This document shows positions 15,340-22,331 of a stretch of 23,248 nucleotides of DNA, in pieces. The DNA is taken from positions 1 through 23,248 of the forward strand of contig CANQZL010000004.1 of NCBI GenBank assembly GCA_947628325.1. The letters run 5' to 3'. The translations under genes were made by a program, and so were the position numbers. Every line of letters begins with the position of its first letter. The stretch's first letter is position 1. This DNA is from an uncultured Bacilli bacterium (lineage in GTDB: Bacteria > Bacillota_I > Bacilli_A > RF39 > UBA660). The notes beneath the pieces were generated by a model, which saw only the letters and a list, made by a program, of their open reading frames with translations, had not been told where the DNA came from and did no database searches.

Positions 15340-16092
15340 TTATTTTATTCTTTTTTTAATAGTATTAAATAAGTAATGAGTAAAGTAATAACAACTTTTT
15401 ATAAAAGGTATTTTTTCTTGTTTTCTATATAAATACCATATAGCTTTGATAGCATGTAATTTGTTGGCTGATAAGCTTTTTTTTCTTCTTCTATAATATG
15501 CTAAAGGTTCATTTAGACCATAAGCATATTCTTCAATTTTTAGTAATTTTATCCATAATGAGCCATCTTCACCTTTTTTTATTGCTGGCATATAAAGATT
15601 TTTTTTGTTAATATTTTCCTGATTAATCATAACTGTACATGTCCAAATTATAGTATTTTTTAAGTAATTTTCGTAATTAATTTTTTTAGGTACTTCTACT
15701 GTTGCTCCAGTTCCAATACCATGCATGTTTGAAAAAATATAACCCGTAAAACTAAAATTAATTTTATTTTTTTCCATAAAGTTTACTTGTTTTTCTAGTT
15801 TTGTTTTATCCCATAAATCATCTGCATCTAAAAAGCTTATATATTTTCCTTTAGCAATTTTTATTCCTTTGTTTCTTGAAGGACCAGGGCCAATATTTTT
15901 TTTATTTTTTATTAATATTATGTTGTCTTTTAAATTCTTTTTAATTATATCTAAGCTATTATCAGTACTTGCATCGTCAATAATTATCCATTCCCAATTT
16001 TTATATGTTTGATAAAAAACAGAGTTAATTGTTCCATTTATATATTGTGATGCGTTGTAAATTGGAGTGATTATACTTACTAATGGTTTCAT
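15340..16092 (-). CDS. Family 2 glycosyltransferase
   Basis: This 250-residue protein is a GT-A fold, family 2 glycosyltransferase. It starts with VSIITPIYNASQYI, has the nucleotide-binding IIIDDASTDNS (37-46, Asp39-Asp40) and the metal-binding DADD (89-92). Downstream, KKGEDGSLWIKL provides the likely ED acceptor-site motif. No membrane segment is evident, so it probably acts at the cytoplasmic face using a nucleotide sugar. The ATG overlaps the TGA of the upstream polymerase/ligase gene (ATGA on the minus strand), so the pair is co-translated. The donor sugar and the glycan made are unknown. It probably helps make a surface polysaccharide or modify teichoic acid. Confidence 0.9.
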   Translation of the reverse strand: MKPLVSIITPIYNASQYINGTINSVFYQTYKNWEWIIIDDASTDNSLDIIKKNLKDNIILIKNKKNIGPGPSRNKGIKIAKGKYISFLDADDLWDKTKLEKQVNFMEKNKINFSFTGYIFSNMHGIGTGATVEVPKKINYENYLKNTIIWTCTVMINQENINKKNLYMPAIKKGEDGSLWIKLLKIEEYAYGLNEPLAYYRRRKKSLSANKLHAIKAIWYLYRKQEKIPFIKSCYYFTHYLFNTIKKRIK

Positions 16093-17324
16093 AATTTTTC
16101 TCCTTGTGTATTACATAAACCTAAGACTATATAATATAGTGGAGCAACAGTTATTACGCTTATATTAAACATAGATTGAATAAAATATCCAAGTATTGAT
16201 GCTTTTAAGTGAATGGTTGAATTTTTATTTTTTTTAGTCAGTGTATATATGACAAGAGAAACATATATTATTGGAGTAAATATACCTTCTGTTATTGCCA
16301 TTTGAAGAAGTTCGTTGTGAGCTTTATCTACAATAAGTGGGTCAATTAATTCAATGTTTTTTTCTTGAGGAAATACGTATATAAGACAGTCAATTCCTGC
16401 ACCTTTTAACATGTATTTTGGCATTATTTTTAAAGAATATTTCCATATATATATTCTAAATGTTCCATATTTATTTTCTGTATTACGTTTAACTAGGATG
16501 TTGTAGGTATCGCTAATTAGTTCTTTTGTGTCATTGATTAGTTTGTTTTTGAAAATAAAATTTAATGATAAAAACAAGCAAATACTTGCTATGAGAATAA
16601 TAATAGAAGTTTTAATTAATTTTTTAATAGTTATTAATTTATTTTTAATTATGTAAATTGTTTCTATAATTATTATTGTAAATAATCCTGAAATAGCTGC
16701 CATAGATCCTGTTAATATTATACCGAATAAAAAAGTAATGGTAAAAAAAATATTTTTTTTATTTCTATTATTTAATAATAAGCCACTTGCTAATCCAAAA
16801 CATAAGACATTTTGTGTACCAAAAAAGTTAGAATTTCCATCTAATCCTTTGGCATAGGGAGTTCCATCGAAAGGACTTTTAATAAAATGTGTTATTTGAA
16901 GTAATCCAATAAATATTTGAATTATACCTATTGTTAATATACAATTTATAATAGTTTTGGAATGTTTATTATTTATAAATGTTGAAATTATAAAAAGAAC
17001 GTAATAACTTACTAAACTAAGCAAGCCTTCACATCGCCAGTCTTGTCCATATAAACTAACTTGTTTATATATAGCATTGTTAGTTGCTATTATTCCTAAT
17101 ATTATTAATAAAATTATAAATATATAAGAAATATTAAATTTGATTTTTGATATTAAATAATTGATAATGATAATTATTAGTCCAACAAAGCATAAAAAAT
17201 ATAATATATGTGAATATGATACAAGAGACATGTTAGTTATATTTAAAATTAACTTTCCAAGAAAAAGTAATAAAATTGAAGCTATAATAAAAATAAAATT
17301 TACGTTTTCTTTAATTTTTTCCAT
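16089..17324 (-). CDS. O-antigen ligase/polymerase-like membrane protein
   Basis: The 411-residue protein is almost entirely hydrophobic, with about ten predicted membrane segments. The pattern fits the Wzy_C (O-antigen ligase/polymerase) family. A long loop near residues 270-335 contains FRIYIWKYSLKIMPKYMLKGAG and then AHNELLQMAITEG, the motif in which a conserved His/Glu region is thought to be catalytic. In Firmicutes such proteins polymerise or attach undecaprenyl-linked glycans outside the membrane. Here it is paired with a glycosyltransferase by a 4-base overlap. AGGTG (minus strand, 17333-17329) precedes the ATG. Whether it acts as a Wzy polymerase or a glycan ligase cannot be told from sequence. 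Confidence 0.8.
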   Translation of the reverse strand: MEKIKENVNFIFIIASILLLFLGKLILNITNMSLVSYSHILYFLCFVGLIIIIINYLISKIKFNISYIFIILLIILGIIATNNAIYKQVSLYGQDWRCEGLLSLVSYYVLFIISTFINNKHSKTIINCILTIGIIQIFIGLLQITHFIKSPFDGTPYAKGLDGNSNFFGTQNVLCFGLASGLLLNNRNKKNIFFTITFLFGIILTGSMAAISGLFTIIIIETIYIIKNKLITIKKLIKTSIIILIASICLFLSLNFIFKNKLINDTKELISDTYNILVKRNTENKYGTFRIYIWKYSLKIMPKYMLKGAGIDCLIYVFPQEKNIELIDPLIVDKAHNELLQMAITEGIFTPIIYVSLVIYTLTKKNKNSTIHLKASILGYFIQSMFNISVITVAPLYYIVLGLCNTQGEKL

Positions 17325-17416
17325 TGTGCACCTACTAATTTCTAATATAATATTAACATAAAAATACTATTGATGTAAATTTATGATTAAATATTTTTAT
17401 TGATATAAATTTGATG

Positions 17417-17422
17417 TATAAT
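17417..17422 (+). promoter_or_regulatory. -10 box for the plus-strand glycosyltransferase
   Basis: TATAAT lies 21 bases before ATG 17444 and is preceded by TG. No clear -35 occurs at 17 bp (TTTTTA at 17394-17399). Confidence 0.4.
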
Positions 17423-17443
17423 AAAAATGAAAGTTGTGTAAAT

Positions 17444-18220
17444 ATGAAGTTAGAAGTTTTATTATCTGTAGTAAATTTAAGTAAAGAAAAACTTGATAAG
17501 ATGAAGATTATTAATGATTGTATTGTTATAAATCAATGTAATAAAATAAAACATGAAAAATATAAAAATTTTAATATATATAGTTATAGAGAATTAGGAA
17601 CTTCTAATAGTAGAAATAGAGCTATAGAAAAAGCTACAGGAGATATTTTACTTTTTTGTGATGACGATATTATTTATAATGATAAATACGAAGAGATTAT
17701 TGTTTCTACTTTTAAGAAATATTCAGAATATGATGTTATTTTTTTTAATTTGTATTCTCCTAATAGACAGTTAAAAGTAAATAAAAGAAATAGAAAAGTT
17801 AGATTTTATAATTATTTTAGATATGGAACACCAATGATGGCAATTAAGAAAGAATCTTTAGATAAAGCAAATGTAAGGTTTAATAATATGTTTGGACCAA
17901 ATGCAAAATATAATTTTGGAGAAGATACTTTGTTTATACATGATTTAAAGAAAAAAGGATTGAAGTTATTTTGTGTTACTGATTATATTGGAACTTGTTT
18001 AAATGAGAATTCATTTTGGTTTAATAATTATGACGAAACTTATTTTTTTAGTAAGGGTGCATTATTTTGTGCTATTAGTAAACATTTTCGTTATCTTCTT
18101 TTTTTTCAATACTTATTAAGGTATTATAAACATACTAAAAATATTGGTATTATAAAAGCTTTTAATTGTATGATAATGGGCAGTAAAAGTTATTTGAAGG
18201 ACGTTAATTTTAAAATATAA
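17444..18220 (+). CDS. Family 2 glycosyltransferase-like protein
   Basis: This 258-residue protein resembles a diverged GT-A, family 2 glycosyltransferase. It has an opening beta strand (KLEVLLSVVNLS), SNSRNRAIEKATGDILLFCDDD with the metal-binding CDDD at 72-75, and FGEDTLF later, matching the GED/ED position. The C-terminus is basic and aromatic, suitable for membrane association. I start it at ATG 17444, which opens the conserved beta strand. Upstream in-frame starts (ATG 17414) would place codons on a TATAAT box at 17417-17422. The ribosome site is weak. It is divergent from the minus-strand pair and completes the polysaccharide block between ksgA and yabG. The sugar used is unknown. Confidence 0.75.
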   Translation: MKLEVLLSVVNLSKEKLDKMKIINDCIVINQCNKIKHEKYKNFNIYSYRELGTSNSRNRAIEKATGDILLFCDDDIIYNDKYEEIIVSTFKKYSEYDVIFFNLYSPNRQLKVNKRNRKVRFYNYFRYGTPMMAIKKESLDKANVRFNNMFGPNAKYNFGEDTLFIHDLKKKGLKLFCVTDYIGTCLNENSFWFNNYDETYFFSKGALFCAISKHFRYLLFFQYLLRYYKHTKNIGIIKAFNCMIMGSKSYLKDVNFKI

Positions 18221-18248
18221 GATTTATGTATAAATAAATATTTTTTTT

Positions 18249-18267
18249 CATATCATTATTTAGGTGA
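18249..18267 (+). promoter_or_regulatory. Putative mother-cell sigma -10 and RBS of yabG
   Basis: CATATCAT (18249-18256) resembles the sigma-E and sigma-K -10 elements (CATA start). CATAT, 8 bases, then AGGTGA (18262-18267) repeats the layout found before bofA and yabP. With the preceding T run, 22 of 24 bases match the bofA upstream region. No clear -35 was found. Confidence 0.45.
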
Positions 18268-18271
18268 TTAA

Positions 18272-19063
18272 ATGAATTTTAAGGTTGGTGATTATGTAAC
18301 TAGAAATAGTTATAATAATGATATAGTTTTTATTATTACGGATATTAAAGATGATATAGCGATGCTTAAAGGATTTAATTTAAGATTAGTAGCAAATAGT
18401 CCTTTAGATGATTTGAAAATGTGTGATGAGTTAGATAGAAAAGATGATTTTTTAGAAGAACTTAATAATGAGGAATTAGTGAATTTAGAAAGGTCTACTG
18501 AAGATGATTTTTTTTATCTTCCCCCAAAGATATTACATCTAGATGGGGATAGTGAATATTTAGAAAAATGTTTGACTTTTTATAAAAATAATCGTGTTAT
18601 GGCTTTTGGGAAAACAATTAAAGAAGAAGATTTAGAAAAGAATGTAAGAAATTATTTAGAAGAATATAAACCGGATATTTTAATTATTACAGGACATGAT
18701 GCTTATTTAAAGAAGAATAATGATAAAGCAGATTTAAATAATTATAAAAATTCTTTAAATTTTGTGAAGGCTGTGCAAGAAGCAAGAAGTTATGAAAAGA
18801 GTCATGAAAAGTTACTTATTATTGCTGGGGCTTGTCAAAGTAATTATGAAGAATTAATAAAAGCTGGGGCAGATTTTGCTAGTAGTCCTAAAAGAGTTAA
18901 TATTCATGCTTTAGATCCAGCTATAATAGCAACAACAGTATCTTTAACAGAGAAAAATAAAGAAGTAGATTTAATTAATTTACTTAAGAAAACTAAATAT
19001 GGAAAAGATGGTATGGGTGGTTTAATTGTTAATGGTTTAATGTATGTGGGGTATCCTAGATGA
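18272..19063 (+). CDS. yabG: Sporulation-specific protease YabG
   Basis: YabG is a cysteine-type protease made late in the mother cell. It trims spore coat proteins in Bacillus, and in Clostridioides processes CspBA and SipL-type proteins. The 263-residue protein has an N-terminal SH3-like barrel (VGDYVTRNSYNNDIVF), ILHLDGDSEYLEKC, the conserved IITGHDAY (His142), IIAGACQSN (Cys188) and FASSPKRVNIHALDP. His142 and Cys188 correspond to the conserved residues regarded as catalytic. It is somewhat shorter than B. subtilis YabG (290). AGGTGAT fixes the start. The TGA overlaps the veg ATG (ATGA), a coupling that fits the yabG-veg order in B. subtilis. Confidence 0.95.
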   Translation: MNFKVGDYVTRNSYNNDIVFIITDIKDDIAMLKGFNLRLVANSPLDDLKMCDELDRKDDFLEELNNEELVNLERSTEDDFFYLPPKILHLDGDSEYLEKCLTFYKNNRVMAFGKTIKEEDLEKNVRNYLEEYKPDILIITGHDAYLKKNNDKADLNNYKNSLNFVKAVQEARSYEKSHEKLLIIAGACQSNYEELIKAGADFASSPKRVNIHALDPAIIATTVSLTEKNKEVDLINLLKKTKYGKDGMGGLIVNGLMYVGYPR

Positions 19064-19275
19064 GAACAATATATGAAGCCAAAGACTTAATTAGGTCAAA
19101 TTATGGTAAAAGAGCTATAATAAAAGTGATGGGAATTAGAAATAAAAGTGAGATATATGAAGGAATAATAAGTGAATGTTATCCTAATGTTTTTGTATTA
19201 AATACTAAAAATGGTAAAAAAAGTTTTTCATATACTGATGCTTTAGTAGGAAATATCGTAGTTAATATAAAATAA
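19060..19275 (+). CDS. veg: Veg family protein
   Basis: Veg is a small protein abundant in B. subtilis, linked to biofilm gene expression and germination. The 71-residue frame matches the family pattern: an N-terminal helix (IYEAKDLIRSNYGKRAIIK), a G-R segment (MGIRNKSEIYEGIISECYPNVFVL) and the closing FSYTDALVGNIVVN. B. subtilis Veg is 86 residues. It overlaps yabG by 4 bases, so here it may be co-transcribed with a late sporulation gene. In B. subtilis veg has its own strong promoter, and I see no equally strong promoter before this one. The biochemical role is not established. Confidence 0.92.
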   Translation: MRTIYEAKDLIRSNYGKRAIIKVMGIRNKSEIYEGIISECYPNVFVLNTKNGKKSFSYTDALVGNIVVNIK

Positions 19276-19278
19276 TTA

Positions 19279-19307
19279 TTGCTTTTCTTAATATTTTGCA
19301 TTAAAAT
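19279..19307 (+). promoter_or_regulatory. Candidate promoter of spoVG
   Basis: TTGCTT (19279-19284), 17 bp, then TAAAAT (19302-19307) forms a plausible sigma-A promoter between veg and spoVG. A sigma-H-type element like that of B. subtilis spoVG is not evident. Confidence 0.45.
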
Positions 19308-19343
19308 TAAAGTGAGTGGTAAACTTGGGAGGAGTGTTGTTAG

Positions 19344-19634
19344 ATGAAAATTACAAAGGTTGTACTTCGTAATAAGGAAAAAGAAGATTCAAGAATGAAG
19401 GCTATTGCAACAGTTACGTTGGATGAAGCTTTTGTTATTACTGGAATTAGACTAATCCAAGGGGATGACAAAATGTTTATTGCAATGCCTAGCAGAAAGG
19501 TTTCTGAAGGAGTTTATGATGATGTAGCTCATCCAGTAAATCAAGAAACACGTAAAATGTTTGAAGATGCTATCTTTAAGGCTTATGACGAAATGAAATC
19601 AAGTGGCGAAGATTTAGTTAAAATAGAATTATAA
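19344..19634 (+). CDS. spoVG: Septation and global regulator SpoVG
   Basis: SpoVG is a small nucleic-acid-binding regulator that affects asymmetric septation in B. subtilis and virulence or capsule expression in staphylococci and Listeria. The 96-residue protein is an almost textbook match: MKITKVVLR, AIATVTLDEAFVITGIRLI, FIAMPSRKV, DVAHPVNQETRKMFEDAIFKAYDE. Length equals the family norm (about 84-100). A strong GGGAGGAG precedes the ATG. It has its own candidate promoter and a strong terminator, so it appears to be a single-gene unit. Confidence 0.98.
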   Translation: MKITKVVLRNKEKEDSRMKAIATVTLDEAFVITGIRLIQGDDKMFIAMPSRKVSEGVYDDVAHPVNQETRKMFEDAIFKAYDEMKSSGEDLVKIEL

Positions 19635-19639
19635 TTAAT

Positions 19640-19664
19640 ACTCAAGTAAAACTTGAGTTTTTTT
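19640..19664 (+). terminator. Terminator after spoVG
   Basis: ACTCAAGT (19640-19647) pairs perfectly with ACTTGAGT (19651-19658) around a 3-base loop and is followed by T to 19664. It starts 6 bases after the stop. Confidence 0.88.
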
Positions 19665-19686
19665 GTGCTTTTTTTAATACTTTGTG

Positions 19687-19705
19687 CATATTCTTTATTA
19701 GGTGA
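19687..19705 (+). promoter_or_regulatory. Putative mother-cell sigma -10 and RBS of yabP
   Basis: CATATTCT (19687-19694) fits CATANNNT. CATAT, 8 bases, then AGGTGA (19700-19705) matches the bofA and yabG arrangements exactly in spacing. B. subtilis yabPQ depends on sigma-E. No -35 is clear (TGCTTTT at 19666-19672). Confidence 0.45.
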
Positions 19706-19710
19706 TGATA

Positions 19711-19989
19711 ATGGATAATGCTTATGATAATACAAAGCACGAAGTAAAGATAATAGATAGAGGATTAATATATCTTACGGGAATTGATAAGATAATTAGT
19801 TTTGATAGTGAAGAATTCTTGTTAGAAAGTGCTATGGGAATTATTCTTTTAAAGGGAGAAGGACTTGAAATAGTTAAATTAGATACACATGATGGAGTAG
19901 TTAGTATTAAAGGAGTAATAAATAGTATGACATATGATGAAGGAAAGAAGAAAGAAACAGAATCTTTACTAGGTAAATTATTTAAATAA
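19711..19989 (+). CDS. yabP: Sporulation protein YabP
   Basis: YabP is a mother-cell protein needed for normal spore development (cortex and engulfment-stage functions) in B. subtilis. The 92-residue frame follows the YabP/YqfC fold: VKIIDRGLIYLTGIDKIISFDSEEFLLESAMGIILLKGEGLEIVKLD, then GVVSIKGVINSMTY and a C-terminal LLGKLFK. The FDSEEFLLES segment and the GLxSKLFK-like end are characteristic. The start is ATG 19711, 4 bases after AGGTGAT; two earlier in-frame starts overlap that site. The TAA overlaps the yabQ ATG by one base. Confidence 0.92.
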   Translation: MDNAYDNTKHEVKIIDRGLIYLTGIDKIISFDSEEFLLESAMGIILLKGEGLEIVKLDTHDGVVSIKGVINSMTYDEGKKKETESLLGKLFK

Positions 19990-20252
19990 TGAATTCTTAT
20001 ATACAATTAATAAGTTTAATAGTTTCTTTTTTATATGGTTATATACTTTATTATTTAAACAAATTTAATATTAAGATTATTAATAAGAAAAATTTAGTTT
20101 TTAAAATAATAATAAGTTTTCTTTATATATTTGATATATCCTTATTATATGTTGTTTTATTATATATATTAAATAAGGGAATACTTCATATATATTTTGT
20201 TTTATTTATTATTTTAGGTTATTTAGTAATGTGTGTTAAGAAACGTAAATAG
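19989..20252 (+). CDS. yabQ: Spore cortex biosynthesis protein YabQ
   Basis: YabQ is a membrane protein required for spore cortex formation in B. subtilis and found in most endospore formers. This frame is 87 residues, with three hydrophobic segments (about 5-22, 36-59 and 64-82) and a basic tail (KKRK). The opening ISLIVSFLYGYILYYLNKF resembles the family's start. It is shorter than most YabQ proteins, having lost much of the C-terminal region. The call rests on hydrophobic pattern and on its place between yabP and divIC, with translation coupled to yabP (TAATG). Sequence similarity alone would not be decisive. Confidence 0.75.
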   Translation: MNSYIQLISLIVSFLYGYILYYLNKFNIKIINKKNLVFKIIISFLYIFDISLLYVVLLYILNKGILHIYFVLFIILGYLVMCVKKRK

Positions 20253-20286
20253 AAATTAATTTCATATTTTTATCTAATGGTATTTT

Positions 20287-20295
20287 TGCTATACT
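20287..20295 (+). promoter_or_regulatory. Extended -10 promoter for divIC
   Basis: TGCTATACT matches TGNTATAAT at all but one position. The start would be near 20302, immediately before AAGGAG at 20303-20308. No good -35 is seen. Confidence 0.5.
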
Positions 20296-20316
20296 TATTA
20301 ATAAGGAGAGCTTCGT

Positions 20317-20664
20317 ATGGAGAATAGCAAAAAGAATAATACAATTAATAGAAATAAGAAAAAAGAAAACAATCATACTGTTTTTTTGACTTTTTCAATA
20401 TTTATTTTATTGCTAGCTTTAGTTAGTACTATTTTTGCTGATTGTATGAAAATCTATGAAAATAAGAAAATGACTAAAGAATATAGTGAAAAAAGAGAAT
20501 TACTATTAGAAGAAGAAGCTTCTTTAAATAGTGAAATAGATAAATTACAAGATCCAGATTATGTAGCTAGATATGCTAGAGAAAGATATGGATATACAAA
20601 AGATGGAGAAAAAATATTAACTATAATAGATGGGCAAGTAATTGCAGCAGCAGAAAATAATTGA
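20317..20664 (+). CDS. divIC: Septum formation initiator DivIC/FtsB
   Basis: DivIC (FtsB family) forms a complex with DivIB and FtsL that activates septal peptidoglycan synthesis at the division site. The 115-residue protein has a basic N-terminal cytoplasmic part, one membrane segment (about 21-41) and an external coiled coil (about 46-77). It ends with the family signature LQDPDYVARYARERYGYTKDGEKI. Length matches the family. In B. subtilis divIC follows yabPQ, as here. Its own promoter and terminator allow expression in vegetative growth apart from the sporulation genes upstream. Confidence 0.93.
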   Translation: MENSKKNNTINRNKKKENNHTVFLTFSIFILLLALVSTIFADCMKIYENKKMTKEYSEKRELLLEEEASLNSEIDKLQDPDYVARYARERYGYTKDGEKILTIIDGQVIAAAENN

Positions 20665-20687
20665 CAGATATGAAAATATCTGTTTTT
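20664..20687 (+). terminator. Terminator after divIC
   Basis: ACAGATAT (20664-20671) pairs with ATATCTGT (20676-20683) around a GAAA tetraloop, followed by five T. The stem starts on the last base of the stop codon. Confidence 0.88.
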
Positions 20688-20706
20688 CTATATGTAGGTG
20701 ATTTAA

Positions 20707-21579
20707 ATGGAAATTATTGTTGGTAAATCAGCTGGTTTTTGTGGGGGAGTTTTAAATTCTGTTAATAAGGCACTTAAGTATTTAGATGATAATAAGAAGA
20801 TGTATTGTTTAGGAGAATTAGTACATAATAAACAAGTTGTTTCAAACTTAGAAAAAAAAGGTTTAGAAATAATTGAATCATTAGATAAAGTACCTGGTAA
20901 TAGTAAAGTTATTATAAGGGCACATGGGATAGCTAAAGAAATTTATGATGAAGCATTAAAAAGAAATATTCAATTATATGATTTAACTTGTCCTAAAGTA
21001 TTAAGGATACATCAATTAGCTAAACAATATAATAAAGAAGGATATTTTATTATTTTAATTGCTCATAAAATACATCCTGAAGTATTAGGAACTATTAGTT
21101 ATTGTGGAGAAGATAGTGCTATTATTGAAACTGAAGATGATATTGATAATGTAGTAAATAAAGTAAATAATTCTTCTTGTAAGAAAGTAGTTGTAATGGC
21201 TCAGACAACTTATTCGGTAGATAAATTTAATAAGATAGTAGAAATACTTAAGCAAAAAATAAAAAATGATTATGAGTTTTTAGTAAATAATACAATATGT
21301 AATGCGACTGATATTAGACAAAAAGAAACTAAGAAATTAGCATCTTTAGTTGATTGTATGATTATTATTGGTGGAAAGAATAGTTCTAATACAAAGAAAT
21401 TATTTGATATAAGTGAGGAGACTTGTAAAAAGACTTATTTGGTAGAAAATGTGAATGAGCTTGAGGATGATTTTTCTTTATATGAAAAAATAGGTATAAT
21501 GGCAGGTGCTTCAACACCAAATGAAAGTATAGAAGAAGTTGTTAGTTATTTAAAGAAAGGCTATTTCAAAAAGAAATAG
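20707..21579 (+). CDS. ispH: 4-hydroxy-3-methylbut-2-enyl diphosphate reductase
   Basis: IspH (LytB) carries out the last step of the MEP pathway, reducing HMBPP to IPP and DMAPP, and so feeds undecaprenyl phosphate and other isoprenoids. The [4Fe-4S] ligands are Cys12 (AGFCGGV), Cys95 (DLTCPKV) and Cys198 (NTICNAT). Substrate residues His40 (LVHN), His73 (RAHG), His123 (IHPEV), AQTTYS (165-170), GGKNSSNT and GASTPN are all present. The 290-residue length is typical. It shows that this organism uses the MEP route, although ispE, which lies near veg in B. subtilis, is not in this window. AGGTGAT sets the start. Confidence 0.97.
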   Translation: MEIIVGKSAGFCGGVLNSVNKALKYLDDNKKMYCLGELVHNKQVVSNLEKKGLEIIESLDKVPGNSKVIIRAHGIAKEIYDEALKRNIQLYDLTCPKVLRIHQLAKQYNKEGYFIILIAHKIHPEVLGTISYCGEDSAIIETEDDIDNVVNKVNNSSCKKVVVMAQTTYSVDKFNKIVEILKQKIKNDYEFLVNNTICNATDIRQKETKKLASLVDCMIIIGGKNSSNTKKLFDISEETCKKTYLVENVNELEDDFSLYEKIGIMAGASTPNESIEEVVSYLKKGYFKKK

Positions 21580-21586
21580 TTTTTTT
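21561..21586 (+). terminator. Terminator overlapping the ispH stop
   Basis: CTATTTC (21561-21567) pairs with GAAATAG (21573-21579) around five A, followed by seven T. The 3' arm includes the ispH TAG stop. Confidence 0.85.
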
Positions 21587-21635
21587 AATGAATAAAAAAG
21601 TATCTAAATAATATCTATTAATATAGGGAGATATT

Positions 21636-22190
21636 ATGGGATATATTCAATTGTTTTTAATTAGTATTGGTCTTGCAATGGATGCTTTTGCAGTATCAAT
21701 ATGTAAGGGTTTAAGTATTAAAAATATTGATAGAAAGATGAGTATTATAGTTGGTTTGTATTTTGGGTTATTTCAAGCTATAATGCCTTTAATTGGTTTT
21801 TTATTTGGAGGATGGTTTAAGTATTTTGTTATTAATATTAGTCATTGGATAGTTTTTTCACTATTGGTTATAATAGGAATGAATATGATATTTGAAACTA
21901 TTAATCCTAATAAAGATAATCTAAATAATAAGGTAGATTTTAAATCGATGTTTTTACCGGCTCTAGCTACAAGTATTGATGCCTTAGCTGTAGGAGTAAC
22001 TTTTGCATTTTTAGATGTTAATTTACTATTAGCAATTTCTATGATAGGGATTGTAGCTTTTATTTTAACAGTTATTGGAGTATATATCGGGAGTAGTGTT
22101 GGTAGTAAATATGAAAATAAAGCTAAAATATTGGGGGGTATTATTTTAATTATTATAGGATTTAAAACTTTACTAGAACATTTATTATAA
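21636..22190 (+). CDS. mntP: Manganese efflux pump MntP
   Basis: MntP exports Mn2+ across the cytoplasmic membrane to prevent manganese toxicity. The 184-residue protein has six membrane segments arranged as a duplicated three-helix unit. The repeated acidic motifs are AMDAFAVS (Asp16) and ATSIDALAVG (Asp115), the residues expected to line the transport path. AGGGAG at 21625-21630 is the ribosome site, and TAATAT (21609-21614) is a possible -10. The 56-base upstream gap is too small for a yybP-ykoY manganese riboswitch, often found before mntP in other bacteria, so regulation is unknown. Confidence 0.95.
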   Translation: MGYIQLFLISIGLAMDAFAVSICKGLSIKNIDRKMSIIVGLYFGLFQAIMPLIGFLFGGWFKYFVINISHWIVFSLLVIIGMNMIFETINPNKDNLNNKVDFKSMFLPALATSIDALAVGVTFAFLDVNLLLAISMIGIVAFILTVIGVYIGSSVGSKYENKAKILGGIILIIIGFKTLLEHLL

Positions 22191-22301
22191 TTGTTGGATA
22201 ATTGATATATTTATAGTAGAATATGGATAAATTTAATTAATTGCAACTGAAAATTGACAAAAAACAACTTAAAATTGGTAGTTCGCAACCAAGTAAATTT
22301 A

Positions 22302-22307
22302 TATAAT
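22302..22307 (+). promoter_or_regulatory. Candidate -10 of the XRE gene
   Basis: TATAAT precedes the GAGG ribosome site (22321-22324) by 13 bases. TTGGT (22275-22279) and ACCAA (22288-22292) form a small inverted repeat just upstream that could be an operator for the XRE protein; this is inference. Confidence 0.35.
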
Positions 22308-22331
22308 TAGGTCAAGAAAAGAGGAAATTTT

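Noticed and set aside
17161..17361. Small plus-strand frame opposite the ligase gene start
   Set aside because: It mirrors hydrophobic segments of the membrane protein and has no ribosome site.
19722..20006. Minus-strand frame opposite yabP
   Set aside because: It is fully covered by a well-supported sense gene and lacks start signals.
21580..21635. Manganese (yybP-ykoY) riboswitch before mntP
   Set aside because: The gap is 56 bases, partly occupied by the ispH terminator, and no conserved loops are visible.
22254..22259. TTGACA upstream of the XRE gene as a -35 box
   Set aside because: No -10-like hexamer lies 16-18 bp downstream; the nearest, TAAAAT, is only 10 bp away.
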